A stretch of 64,000 nt of DNA from Gentiana macrophylla (Eukaryota > Streptophyta > Magnoliopsida > Gentianales > Gentianaceae), in contig CM047806.1 in NCBI GenBank assembly GCA_026214975.1, forward strand, positions 1,366,501 to 1,430,500. Reading direction: 5' to 3'. Every line of letters begins with the position of its first letter. Positions within the stretch are counted from its first letter, which is position 1. Below the pieces are notes generated by a model. It was given only the letters and a program-made list of their open reading frames with translations, had not been told where the DNA came from and did not search any database. A program made the position numbers and the translations under genes. Positions 10,339-22,500 of the stretch are shown here, piece by piece.

Positions 10339-13300
10339 ATTAGATAATGTGCACACGTGACCAGCTTATTTTTTAGGAATAAGATATGCTTATTTTTTTG
10401 GGAATAAGATATGTTTGCTCTTTGTTGTCATCCGCATGTTATTTGTTTTTTTATTATTTTTTTTTTTCCTAATTGACTAAAGAATGTGGTAGACGTGAGG
10501 GAGGCAGTTGTTTCTCCTTCGCACGTTATTCAGATTCTCATCTCCCTCCCTCCCTCACTCACGTTCTGCAATTCTCATATCCCTGCCTCACGATCTGCTC
10601 AAAAAAGAAACGGAAAAAAAAAACTCCCCCACACGCCACGATCCCTACTCTGTTCGCCCTCTTCAAATTTTCGGTCGCCATTCAAATACCAAAAGGCAAC
10701 GTGGTCGGTCAAATACGCGAATGCTCAGATGGGATCAAATATGCGCAATGAACCAGAGGAATTTCAAGGGCGAAGGCGAAGCAAAGGAATTTCATGAGCA
10801 ATTCATGAGCAAAGCAGTGGAATTTCGAGATGAAAGATTTTCGTTGCCGGCAATGAACCATTCTCAAAAATTAAAATCGGGTTTGCAGATTATGCAATGA
10901 AGGCGAAGCTCTACTGTGCCGGGAGGATTGCAGATGCGCTCATGAGAGGAGTTTCTAGGCTCTCTTCAAACTTCCTAAGGATTGTGTCGAGAGATAGCAT
11001 TCAATTTCATTGATCTTTCTCCTGTTTATACATAGTAGTCAAGGTAATATTCAATATCATATGTGTTTAGACATTGCTGAGGATTGCCTTTTTTTTTTAT
11101 TTGAAAACATTAATGGCTGTTAACAAATTGTTTTCTATTTACTCATACCTATGCTTATTTTTCTTAGTTGGTTGGATTTATGTTCATGAAACGGGCTCAT
11201 GTATAGGTTAAGGGATTTTTTGATTGAAGCAAATTTCTAGCTTTTGCTTCTATTCCTCTGTTTAAATTTTTTTTCCTTCACGATATGGTTTATTTGCTTG
11301 GCGGCTGAAAATCGGTTTGACTGGACTCAAGAATTACAGTATTGGTGGCTTGGGTTTTACTTATTATTTGTTCTACATGATGCAGGAGAAATGAAAGCGG
11401 CGATCTGTTGGAGGTTTGATGAGGTATTTTATCACAGGCTCTGTGTAGTAAATACATTTTTATGCTCAAGATAAATTCATAGACTCTGTGCTATGTATAT
11501 AGTAACTATCGTATATGTTGCCTAAAATCGTTTACCTAATCCACCGTTTTAAAATTTGGGGTTGATACATTTCGTGCATTATGTAGAAGAGTAGAAATCT
11601 GAAGGCACCCTGGATTTATCATTTTAAGCCTTTATGTATGTTATATAATCCATCCATGGTGTGATCTAATATGGATATTCTATTGGTAATGGCCTTACGG
11701 TGCATAAAATTCAGTATGCGGCTTATACACATTATGCGTTAGACATGGGAATGATTCCAAGGTCTGCTCATCTACAAATTGAAAGTTTATTTCCGTTTTC
11801 TTACTTCAGTTATTGATTTTGTGGCCAGTTGGGTTATTTTTATTTTTTATTATTTAGGTTCTTCGAGGCCATGTGAGTGGATGGACTATGGAGGTTCCTC
11901 GAAACCGCTTACAGTGGTGGTGGATGTGGAGGAGGAAGATCTGAGAACTTAGGTGAGCACGAAAATTAGACACGACTTCTCAAGCGATTAGCTTCAAATG
12001 TCTCAAGTGTTGTATGATCCAATATGGGTAAGTGGTATATCCATAGATAATGCAAACATTTAGTTTCTTTGGGGTTATTGATGTTGTTTTGTTTGATGTT
12101 TATATTTTGTTTTTCTCACATTTCGATTTTACTGCTTTTTGTTCTCTAATGAGTTGAAATTCTGATCATCTGTGATTTCTCTTCAAATTTTCGCAATGCC
12201 GTTGACGAAGAGGTTGAAGATATATGCATAAAAAAATCAGCACAACAGTATAATCATCTTATGTCCATACAACTTATGCTTATCCATTTTCCACTCATCC
12301 ATAACAAAGAACCGCTATTTTATCTCCACATTGGGGAAGGAGGAGTTCATTGTCGTCGGATATCGTAGGTCAAACGGACGTCAATTTTCGATCGGAATCG
12401 AATCAACGATGCCGCTGCTAAATCAACAATTCTTGCTTCTAATGGGATCAGGTTGATTATCTTATTTCATCATATTTTTTTGGGCAATTTTGCTTATAAA
12501 TTTTCAATATGTTAATTTTTTACTTTCTTTCTACTTTTTCTACTTTCAATTTTGGCAATACACCCCAATCGAGCCGCAGAGGACAAAGATGATCCCAGCT
12601 ATTTTCTGAAGGTAAAACTTTTTTTTTCTAAATATTCTATTTGTTTGATTTTTCAGGTTGAAGACATGATTTATGTTCCAATTCATTTATTGACTTCAAT
12701 GGATTTGTTTGGTGTGTCTGTGAAGTGGAATCATGTATTTGTCTTAGAGTAATTTTACGGAATTTCTAATGAAATGTCGCTGTGTTTGTATATTTTGTTC
12801 CTCTAAATTCTTGAGAGTTGGGAAAGCCTATTTTAGATATATTTTTTTACATGTATCTGCTGAACAACTATGGTATGGGGAATTTTTTGTGCAGCGAATG
12901 TAAAAGAGAACCTTCAACCGGATTCGAAAAGTAGCAGATGCATGAGTTATATATTTACCAATCTCCTTCAAAGGTACTTTGAAATTTCAACCTCTTTTGA
13001 ATAATTTATAATTCCTAAAATAATTTTTTTATCACCGTGCATTATAACAAATTCATCGTCAGTTAATGAATTATGCCAAAGATACTATGAGGTTCATATG
13101 TGGTGGTGGTGGTGGTGGTGCCGCTTTAAAGGTAATTTTTATCTCCTCCATTTTTGGCTTTCATTTTCAATTCACCCACTAGCGACACACATACATGCAA
13201 ATACTGTGCAAAGATTGGAACTTTGGTACAATTTACTGCTCTAGATGACATTGGGTTTGCAGAAATTTCCAGTTTCCTCATTTGCTTTGTAACCCATAGT

Positions 13301-15381
13301 GTGTTGTGGTCGCATTTTAGAACATAATTAGTTTTTAATCTGCTTTGAAATTTACTTGCAGCCACGGTTTTGTTTGCGATGTTGTTCTGTGGTTCTTATT
13401 TTTATTTTGCAGGTATCAATTAATCATAATGGATCCAAATCTTTTTCAGACTCAATTCTCTCTTTCCACGACCAATCAAACACCATGAAGCAAGTAAAGT
13501 TGAACATATTTTATTTTTTTAAATTTGTTTAATTTTTTTTTTTTTTTTTTTGTTTGAGTTTTATGTTTTGGTTCATTCCTTAGATTTTCTTATTAATCAT
13601 TTTTTTGTTAGTTTTGTTCTTAATATTTGTTATTTATGTTATAGCTTCATGTTTGTGATTGATGTACTATTGAAAAAGTGAAAACAACTGCAATTTTAAT
13701 TCTATAATAACTCGATATTTTGCGTATGGTCTTTTCGTTTATGGGATTCCTTTGAAAATGAAGGGTGCTTCATGAGCTGAAATCGAGAAGTTTCAAGAAA
13801 CCGGTCCTTTGAACGGTGATTTGAAACCAAGAAATTCAACATGGTCACCAAAAGTTGTTCTTCTATTTGTGGTAGGTATTTTTTTTGGGATGTAAAATCA
13901 TCATTAAGTTCTGTTTTTTACCTTAGTGTTGCATTTATTATTATGATATTTTACTGAATGCAGGATCATCCAAAAGGACACGATACAATTTTTTTATCAA
14001 TAAAAAAGTGTATAAATGAAAATTGTTGTTGAAGGAGCAGCTGACACGACTACACAATTAATAGAGAAATTCAACATAAATGAATGGCTACAAAAGAGTC
14101 ACCTATACTTTATAGCAGAATCAGATGGTAGAAAATTTATGTAATTCTTGGGGTAGCTGCTTCAAAAGCCATTGAAGCTGGAAAGCTTAAATTAACTCAA
14201 ACTTGGAGGTATATAAGTTTCATTCCCTTTTTCTGTTTTTGTTTCAAATAGATTTAACGAAGATAATGAGAAAATATCAACATTAGTTCTTACACATTAT
14301 AAATTTTAGGTAGAAATTCACTTTCGGTCAATTAAATGTGTGCAGTTTATATTAAAAAATAGTCTTTTTGCATATGTATCTCTCATTCATTGATGTGGTG
14401 CAATATAGACTCATCATACATAATTTTCCCTAACCAATGATCCCTTTGAATTAAATGTTTAACTAGATCATATGTGGTACTTTTTTAACAGGAGTTGCTA
14501 CAGGAGACAATGACCTCATCTGACGATTTGACAGTATGCGTTCTCATTGAGATGAAACTTTGTTTTATATTAAATGCAAAATGTTTTTGATGCTATATTG
14601 TCTACATTATTTTAAATAAACGCCTTGGCCGTAAATTAGGAGTAGGACGGGTTTTACTCGAAGATGCAATCATTTTGGTTAAAGTCGAATTTCTTTCAGA
14701 GGCATTGGATATTGAATTTATGCAATTCATTGTAGGTGATGTAGGTGAGATGTATGAAGAACTCTTCACTCTTGGCCAATAAACTTGAAGGAAATGAAAC
14801 AAATCCTATGGATCGTACTGTTCTTGGACATAGTGAGATGCCAAATTCTACCTAATGGTATTATAGTGATCCATTAATAGAAATGGTTGAGACAACGATC
14901 GAGTTCACAACTCCAAATACCTAAAATAAGAAGTTAATAATTTTTGGGTCCAACGAGTACAATAAAGCCCTTCTTTTTATACCTTTTCTCTATATTTCGT
15001 TTTACAGTATATGTGGTGATTTTGCATTTCCAAACATGTTTGAAGAATTGTTGATGATTGGCGAGTTACAATGATGATTTATTGTTATTCCCCAGCGTTG
15101 TGGTCAAGGTTGTGGTGTAGAGGTTGTACAATATTAAGATCCTCGGGGTGGAGGGCTTTGTACCTTAGGATGGAGCTATGAAATCTTCACGTTTTGTTAA
15201 TTTTTGAACAAACAGTGGTGTGGTTTCTTTTGTAATATTGCACTTGTGTAGTTCTTTTATAATTTTTGAAAAACAATGGGATGTGAGTTTTGTCATACAG
15301 TATTAAGCTATTCTTCTAACGAATTATGTTTGGTTTTGAGTGCATATTTCCCATTTGACATATTTTAATTGTTTTTTATCA

Positions 15382-15411
15382 CCCGTGCATTATGCACGGG
15401 TTAGTGACTAG
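15382..15411 (+). other. Helitron 3' hairpin and CTAG terminus
   Basis: CCCGTGCA-TTA-TGCACGGG (15382-15400) is a perfect 8-bp stem. It is followed by TTAGTGA and CTAG (15408-15411). It marks the rolling-circle termination end of the element. Confidence 0.85.
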
Positions 15412-15639
15412 TATATATATAGCGAAGAACACACAACCTTCGTGTTTTTTCTTTCCTTAATTTTGTAGGTTTTGGTTTTGGTCATGGAAAAGCTTTTACG
15501 AGATGGAAAACCGATTTCATAGGCATAGTGAGACTTCTTTTTCATATTTCTTTTTTCTTTTTTTCGAATACGACATATTACCGCATAAATTAAAACCTGT
15601 AATTTAAAAGCCATAATAATTACTACTGGATCAATATCA

Positions 15640-16075
15640 CAAGCATAATGAGAGATTAGAATGGATGAAGAGTTTTATATTGTTGTTATTATTATTATTT
15701 ACCTAACGAAGGCACTGTGGTGTTGTTTTTTTTCCCCAAAGATTTTAATTCAAATTGCTCTCTACCCTTAAAAAAAAAAAAATAGTGTTCTCTACATTTT
15801 CATTGGTCGAAGACCATAGGATCAACTTAAAAAGATAGTTCTATAAAATGTGTTGAGGATGAATAATAAAACTTCAAATCTCTCATCAGACACTTGCAAG
15901 GACAATGAAAATGAATCATGCAAAATGTTTCATGCTGATGATTTTGCTACAACACAAGAGTATGATCATGATCAAGACTCAAAGTGAATGGACACCTCAC
16001 CGAAACTAGATGACTTTGCATAATTTGATGCGGTACAAGCTTAGATATATTCGTTGGAACCCGAAACTAAGATGA
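15640..16075 (+). repeat. Duplicated segment, copy B (unoccupied site)
   Basis: Direct-orientation paralogue of 1449-2585 without the solo LTR; the junction TTGAGGATGAATA at about 15853-15865 is the empty counterpart of the TSD site. It lies just upstream of the ATP11 promoter. Confidence 0.8.
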
Positions 16076-16247
16076 TTTGGAATCGAAATCCTTGATGGTG
16101 GAAGGCCTCTGATAGTAGAAGGCTCAAGATCCCTTTGAGCTTTCTAGAATCCTCGATGTTAGTCAGAGGTAACTTGATCTTTACGTATGAATCTGAATCT
16201 ATCTATCAGAATTGATTCTGTCTTTTGTGTTGTAAGCAGAATCTGAA

Positions 16248-16268
16248 GGCCCATGTATAAGAAGCCCA
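16248..16268 (-). promoter_or_regulatory. Pair of site II-like elements (TGGGCC/T)
   Basis: GGCCCA at 16248-16253 and AGCCCA at 16263-16268 read TGGGCC and TGGGCT on the minus strand. Site II elements of this form are known to be enriched in plant promoters of mitochondrial and housekeeping genes, which fits the ATP11-type gene downstream. The transcription start was inferred at about 16330-16380. A leader intron runs from about GTTAGTAT at 16503 to the AG at 17116. Confidence 0.5.
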
Positions 16269-17127
16269 TTTTATTTGGAATTTAATTTCCATAGAAAAAA
16301 AATGCGATTTTCCTTGAAAAAAGTTGCAATTTAATATGCAAACAAACCTTACAGTCTACGGTCCCCTTTCTAGCAGCAGTCGACGGAATTTCTTTCTCTG
16401 CTTGCCGGCTACTGGTCCACCTTCTTAATTCAGATTGTTCCCTGATTCTCCTCACGCATCAGATATTTTCACTTGTTTCCTTTTGCTAATTTTTCCTTCC
16501 AGGTTAGTATTCTTTTTTTCTTACATTTTTCCACAAATTTGATGAAACTTGATAATCACAATGTTCAAATTCAATTCAATGCTTACTCGCGTTATATGAA
16601 AATTGTTGTCTTGTTATTAATGAGTAATATTTGCAATCCAATTTTAATGTGAATTTACGTTGAGGCAGCTAAATGTTTGATATGATTGCATACTATGCCA
16701 TATGAATTTATTGTAGATCGGATTCAAAAAAAAAAAAAGAATTTATTGTAGATCGTTAAATTACCGACTATTCCAAAGGATGTGCTAATTTGGTAGCTGA
16801 GCTCGAGATCATGGGTAAAACCTTGCTTCAGTTTGCTGGAAAAAAATGGCGTTTCACAATTTAAAGTTTAAAAAAGTTACAGGAACAGCTTAAGCCTGTC
16901 GTTTAAAAGAAATGTGATTCAACGAAGACAAATTAAACAGCAATGCAGAAGTGCTGTAGTAGAGTGTCAGCTTAGGAAGCTGAGAAATTTATGTGCGTGC
17001 GCGTGCGGTTTGTTTTAGCTTCCTCCGGACCTTCGTTTTCCCTGTTCTTTTGGGTTTCAATGAATGCTTTGTCAGAGTTTAGTTTTGTTTATCTTAACAA
17101 ACTTGATTTATTGCAGATAAAGTTGTA

Positions 17128-18779
17128 ATGCACCGTCTAGCATATGGAACCTCAAGGAGAGTGTTATACAGTGCAGTAGAATCTTTAAAGGGCAATGCTC
17201 CTCTGTGGTTAATTGCCAGACGAAATTACAGTAATGCATTTATGCAAAGGCATCTTGAAAATTTTCGAAAGCCAGCAATTCCAGGGGATTTGGTAAAATG
17301 GGGTGCACTTGGATCCTATCGTACATCAAAGTTTGCTTCTGGGTTCACTCCCCTGCAACCCAAGCCATTGAATTCGATTATTGATGTCGAGAGGGCGAAA
17401 AGCAAAACTTCAGAGGAACTCGCCACTATTTGGGACGATGTAAGATTCGTAGGCTTTGTTTGTGAAATATACTTCTGATCAAAGTACTTTCTCTGCTACT
17501 TTTTCCAATTAGGCAATTCTTCATATTTAGATTTTAGATGCTACTGGTTGTTAAGATCAGATTATACGTCTGGTTAGTATATTTGACTGGATGTTTAAAG
17601 ACTACTACTGTACAAAACATCGAAATGGTTGACTAAAGCGACTAACTTATATGTATCAAAAATAGTGTTGATATTTGACAGCTTATGCCGGAACAGGTTT
17701 TAGGCGAAAGTATGATGACACTTGGAATTTGTGACTGATGAACTAGGGAACATTAACTAATTACTATATTTTTCGTTTTCCGATTCTCACCCAGGTAGTG
17801 TTTAGTCACAAATGTACCCATAAGATGCCTTTTGCAGGCTTTCAACTTGAAGATGTATCAAAATTCAAAAAACCATGTGAACAAAATCGATTATGCTGAG
17901 GATTGTTCTCGTTGTAACCGTTTTTTACATTATGTTTTATGGACAAATAGGGCTCTCTCATAGAATGTGTGATATTAGGTGCTATCAAAAACTTGATACA
18001 GCTGATTCTTTATGTCTTTAGTGACTAATGACAAGTCTGGATCTTGTAATTTTTTGGATCAATTTCTAACAAACTGAATGGTTTTTATGATTTTTGTTTT
18101 ATTCCAGTTTCATCTGGGAAGAGGTCACATTGGGGTTTCAATGAATGCAAAACTATACCATCTATTGGTGCAAAGAGCAGAAACCTGGTAAACTCATCAG
18201 TATGAGATTTTTCATAATGGTGTTCTTTTCATAATAACAGACTGAGACTACGTATTGCTCCTCATCTTCTCATTTTGTTAATCGTTGATAAGATCGATAA
18301 ATCCTTATTATTTGTGCAGTCGGTACTTTGTAATTCCGCTGTGGAAAGGAAACGGTTACACCACTATGTTTGTCCAAGGTAGATCTTCTTTGACTCCCTT
18401 TAATCATCTGCAAATACAGCTCCTTATCTGTTTTTTTTGCGGTTGTGAATTCTCCTTTTAACCCTTTCTTCCAGTGCAAATGCCGCACATGCTTTTCACG
18501 GGTCTTGAAGATTACAAGGCTAGAGGAACGCAGGCTGCACCGTACTTCACAGTTACTCATTACACAGAATTCGCTGAAAGCAGTGAACTCGTTCTTATTA
18601 GGGGTGATGTTGTCCTTCCAAGCAAGCTCAGTGACTCAGAGGCCAAATGGCTTTTGGAAACAATGCAGTCTTTTTACTTGAATGATACTAGGTACAAATT
18701 AGTCGAGCGTTTCAACAAGGAGACACGAGAATTCGAGTTCAAGGATGTTTTGCGAGCATTAGAAATGCCGAACTTGTAG
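17128..18779 (+). CDS. ATP11: Mitochondrial F1-ATPase assembly factor, ATP11/ATPAF1 family
   Basis: Four coding exons with GT/AG borders: 17128-17439, 18108-18187, 18320-18378 and 18475-18779. They encode 251 aa. The N-terminus (MHRLAYGTSRRVLYSAVESL) is rich in Arg/Ser with few acidic residues, like a mitochondrial presequence. The ATP11 domain follows, with IWDD/FHLGRGHIGVSM across intron 1, RYFVIPLWKGNGYTTMF, QMPHMLFTGLEDYKARGTQA and a C-terminal YKLVERFNKETREFEF. Family knowledge: ATP11 binds free F1 beta subunits and prevents aggregation during F1 assembly in the mitochondrial matrix. The frame is intact across all junctions. A 5' UTR intron is likely (about 16503-17116), as the ATG lies 12 nt after a good acceptor. 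Site II-like promoter motifs lie upstream. The family assignment is confident; the exact start is less so. Confidence 0.92.
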
Positions 18780-18844
18780 CAAGACTGTATCGTATCCGAT
18801 TGTATCTGTTCGCAGTGAGGATTATTTGGGTTCACTTTGGAACA

Positions 18845-18850
18845 AATAAA
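18845..18850 (+). terminator. Polyadenylation signal AATAAA of the ATP11-type gene
   Basis: A canonical AATAAA 66 nt after the stop codon, followed by T/G-rich sequence. Plant signals are loose, so this is the best candidate only. Confidence 0.5.
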
Positions 18851-19582
18851 AACAGATGTTACTTCTCTGTTGCACTCTCTTTTCAGTCATTTTAGTTCAA
18901 ATTCCCAATGTGTTGGTAATAAATTTGTTTTACTTTCTTTATTTTTTCTTTTGTTTTAGCCTACTCAGAAAATGTCATTGCACTCCCTATCCTCCCACAA
19001 TATAATTAGAATTCCTTATTCCTTACACCGTGATATATAGAACTAGGGCCGTAATGAAATGGGCTACTTGTACTTGACTCGTAAAGAAGTTTGACCTAAT
19101 TCGCTTTTTTAGTTCAAGCTTTATCTTGCCATTTTTTTTTACGAAAAATAATAAATTATAAATAAAATTCAAGCTTACGAGCCGAGTTGAGTTGTATCCA
19201 ATATTTAATGAGTCGAGTTCAATTTGACATTTTCATGACTCGATCAAGTTTCGAGCCCAAGTTTTTTAGTCAAGTCGAGTTTGAGCCCTAGACATTTCAA
19301 CTTAACTTGAGTCAGCTCGATTACAGCTCACGGCTCACAATAGAGAGAGATTGGGCCCAAGTTTTTTGGTCAAGTCACATATCGAATTAACTCGATTTGG
19401 CTCGATTACAACTCATGGCTCACGGTAGAGAGAGACCGTGTATTAAATCGGTATTTAGCAAATTGTTCCAACAACCAAACATTAAATTAAAGATGGTAAA
19501 AAGTTTGTCCTTACTGACTAAGCTTAGTATAAAGATAGTAAAAAGAACGTACTTATTAACTAAGTTTAGTAACTAAAGTTTC
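18851..19582. other. Intergenic with TCGAG-rich repeat remnant
   Basis: No gene. About 19060-19430 is rich in GAGTCGAGTT, CTCGATCAAG and GAGCCCAAG motifs, the texture of the hAT-type element at 49870-50446, but no clean termini were found. Similar short tracts occur at 42360-42420 and 44660-45150. Confidence 0.4.
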
Positions 19583-22500
19583 CTAGGATCTGGAAACATC
19601 TGCTTTCAACTTGTTCACAGAATCTCCACACACTGATACCCTATCGCAAAGCGTATCAAGCTTACGAAAATACCCTTGTAGCCCAACAGTCAAACTATCC
19701 TGAAAATCATTGAACATGGATAAAATATGGTTGCGTATTTCTTGATCTCGCTGTTCTTGTATCAGCTTCTTCCACTCTGCAACTGTAATCATTTTGCCAC
19801 TTCCATCTGGATGGTCCATGTATATTGCCTCCTCCTCAACAGGCTGCTGGCATTTTTTCATATGCTCAGCAAATAACTCGTCCCTTGCTTTACTCATTCT
19901 CTTGTAATCCTCAACAAGATTATCTGCCAGATGTAGCTGCTTTGCGTATCGAGTGATCTCTCTATTCATCATTTGATGTTTCACCTGCAACTGAATATCA
20001 TAATTTTCATTCACTCGAATTTGCTGGGCGAGTTTTGCTTTCAGATCTTTGATTATTTCTTCATAAGACGGACGTGGTTGTATATTAGGTACAGGTTTGA
20101 AGTTTGAGAACCAACAATCCACTTCTTGAGCACATGAATCGAGGTTTAATGGCTGCACGTTGTTGCACGCATTTCCATCATAAAGCCTATGTGAATATTC
20201 CAGTTCCAAGACATCACCTTTATCTGAAACACAAACTTGCTCAGAAATCGTGATATTTTTTTTTCTGCGATTAGAACATCTAACAGTACACCATCTTTAC
20301 CAGTGGCCTGCTGATAAGTTTTTGAAATCATACCTTTATCTTCAAGCTCCATGGCTACACTTGTATCGGAAACACGCACATGCTCAGTACTCGAGATATT
20401 ATTCTCCGTGATTAGAACATCTGAGATGGGATCTTCTCCACCTAAAACCAACTGCTGATTGGCTGTTTCTGAGCTATGCCGATCAGCATCATTTGCTGCC
20501 ATCATGCTAACTTCCTATTCATAGAAATGCCATAAAAGACGTTATGGTTAGAGATCACCTATTTTGCATAAATGGTAAGACACAATTTTGTACATTTTCT
20601 TTGGAAACTAGTTTAAATATTTAGCAATTTAGTGTTTCACACCCTCAAGAGGAAAAAAAACACATGACTTTCATGTTCCATATCTGTTGCGTCTCTCAAG
20701 TGAGGAATAAATAAAAAAAGATAATTACCTTTTTCTCAAGTGATGCACCGACATTAGTGTCACAAACATCGTTCACCAGTTGCTGTCTCGATTCTTCAAC
20801 GTGTTTTTCCTCACGTCCCAATATCATGTCCGTTCTTTCTTGTTCCATATCCGTTGCGTCTTCAGCAGGAACACAATTTTGTTCTCCAATATTATGATCC
20901 ATACTCGGTACTTGAGTCAATACATTATTCTCCTTAGCTACAAAATCTGACATGGACTCTGTGCTCCCTTTGTCCTGCATGATTACGAAACCAACTTGCT
21001 GAAAACTTGTTTCTACGCTATGCGGATCATTATTTTCATCCATTGCGTGCCAGCTGAGATTATCTCTCTGCATATCCATGCCATCATCCTATTTGACACA
21101 ATGTATTCAAATAGAGAATTAAAGGACAAACCACTACTAAATCACCTATACGCATAGATGGTAAGACGCATTCATGTACGTTATCTTGGTAAGTAGCTGA
21201 TTCTTTTACTGATTTGCAAATCAGCACACATCTAAACAATAAAAATATTTCTGATTTGTTTGAGCAATTAGAGGTGGATATGGTGTCTGTGATTATGCAT
21301 CTGGTGAATTTACTTCAAACTTAAAAGCACAAATGTGCAATCGTGTTTTTTACGTCAAAGTAAAGTCATTAGAATGGATCACAACAAAATTTTCATAGAA
21401 ATATGAACCTTTGCTTAGTAGGAGGTGTGTGTAGGAGGAGGGGCCTCAATCCTTAAAAATTCTGCAGTTATGGCAACAATAGACAGAGAAGCTAGGTTGC
21501 AGGAAATTATTTGCAGGCTTTTGTTTTAAATTTTGTGCTTTGGTTGCATTACGTTGCATCCGTTTTTGAATGTAATGAAACAGGGTATTTTTCAATTCCA
21601 TTACCGGCACCGCCTTATGGCAAAGCAACCAGACCATAATGGCCACCTTCAAAAGAGTTATGAACTCACACAAACGCAACAAGTGCAACTTTTGGCACCA
21701 CCAAGTTATAATCGTATTAAAGTTTATTCTTTATAAAACGAGATTGAGTTCTATTTTCTGGTTTTATCTCTCGAGTCACCATTTATCTATTCAGCGAATA
21801 ACATTACCTACCTACGAGTTTGTTCCTTTGCATCTGCAATAGCACACAGCTAAGACATTACATGCAAAAACACATTTCCAGCAAAACAATAGCACACCGA
21901 GGTCTAGGAAATAAAAAAAGCAAACCTAGGAAAGATATAAAACAATGTGGATCCTAATAAACTAAAGGCTGCCTACTAATAAGGCAAACAGGGAAATTAA
22001 GTATACTCAAGAGTCTCGACGTAATTCTTGCTCAAACAAATCAGAAAGACACCCCATTCTTCTGCTAGCTTTTCCAGGTTACTTGTAATTATAACAACCT
22101 TCTGAACCAATAAAAATATTTCGAAAGGAACCTTGTGAATATAAAGAAACAAAAACATTCAATGGCCAATGTAAAGCTCAAACAAGTTGCAAGCAGATGA
22201 ATCAAAATTATAGTAAGGTAGCAATGCTGAGTTAAAGTATACTAAAATAGATCTTTCCTTTCGTAGAAAACCAAACATTCGCAATTCAAATCACCCAAAA
22301 CGTTAGCACTCCACAACAAAGGACAAAAATATCAACAAAAAATACATTATCCCAAATAAGTAAACTAAATAAAAACAAATGGCTGTAGTAATAGGCTCTT
22401 TACAGTTACCTCCATTTGTTGGTTTTCTGCTTTGGCATCACAAACTCCTTTGTCCACCGTCCCTTTAGACTCTTCGTTTTCCACCTCATCAAAAAGCCTT

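Larger units (their letters stand above)
9969..15411 (+). mobile_element. Non-autonomous Helitron, 5.4 kb
   Basis: The left end is A|TCTATACTATATA at 9968/9969, the right end CTAG|T at 15408-15412. A 19-nt GC-rich hairpin sits 8 nt before CTAG. TC start, CTRR end, subterminal hairpin and insertion between A and T without a TSD are the defining Helitron features. No Rep or helicase coding sequence was recognised inside, so it depends on an autonomous partner. The interior has many intron-like pieces with AG/GT borders and short open segments (for example 10730-10900, 13970-14220, 14630-14780), which may be captured gene fragments or decayed exons, but none could be identified. It sits immediately upstream of the F-box gene. 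Confidence 0.8.

Noticed and set aside
10473..10900. Three overlapping frames of 92-130 codons in the Helitron
   Set aside because: No recognisable domain and no consistent splice model; treated as Helitron interior.
21446..21688. 80-codon frame inside intron 1 of the unknown gene
   Set aside because: It does not fit the splice phase of the gene and shows no domain.
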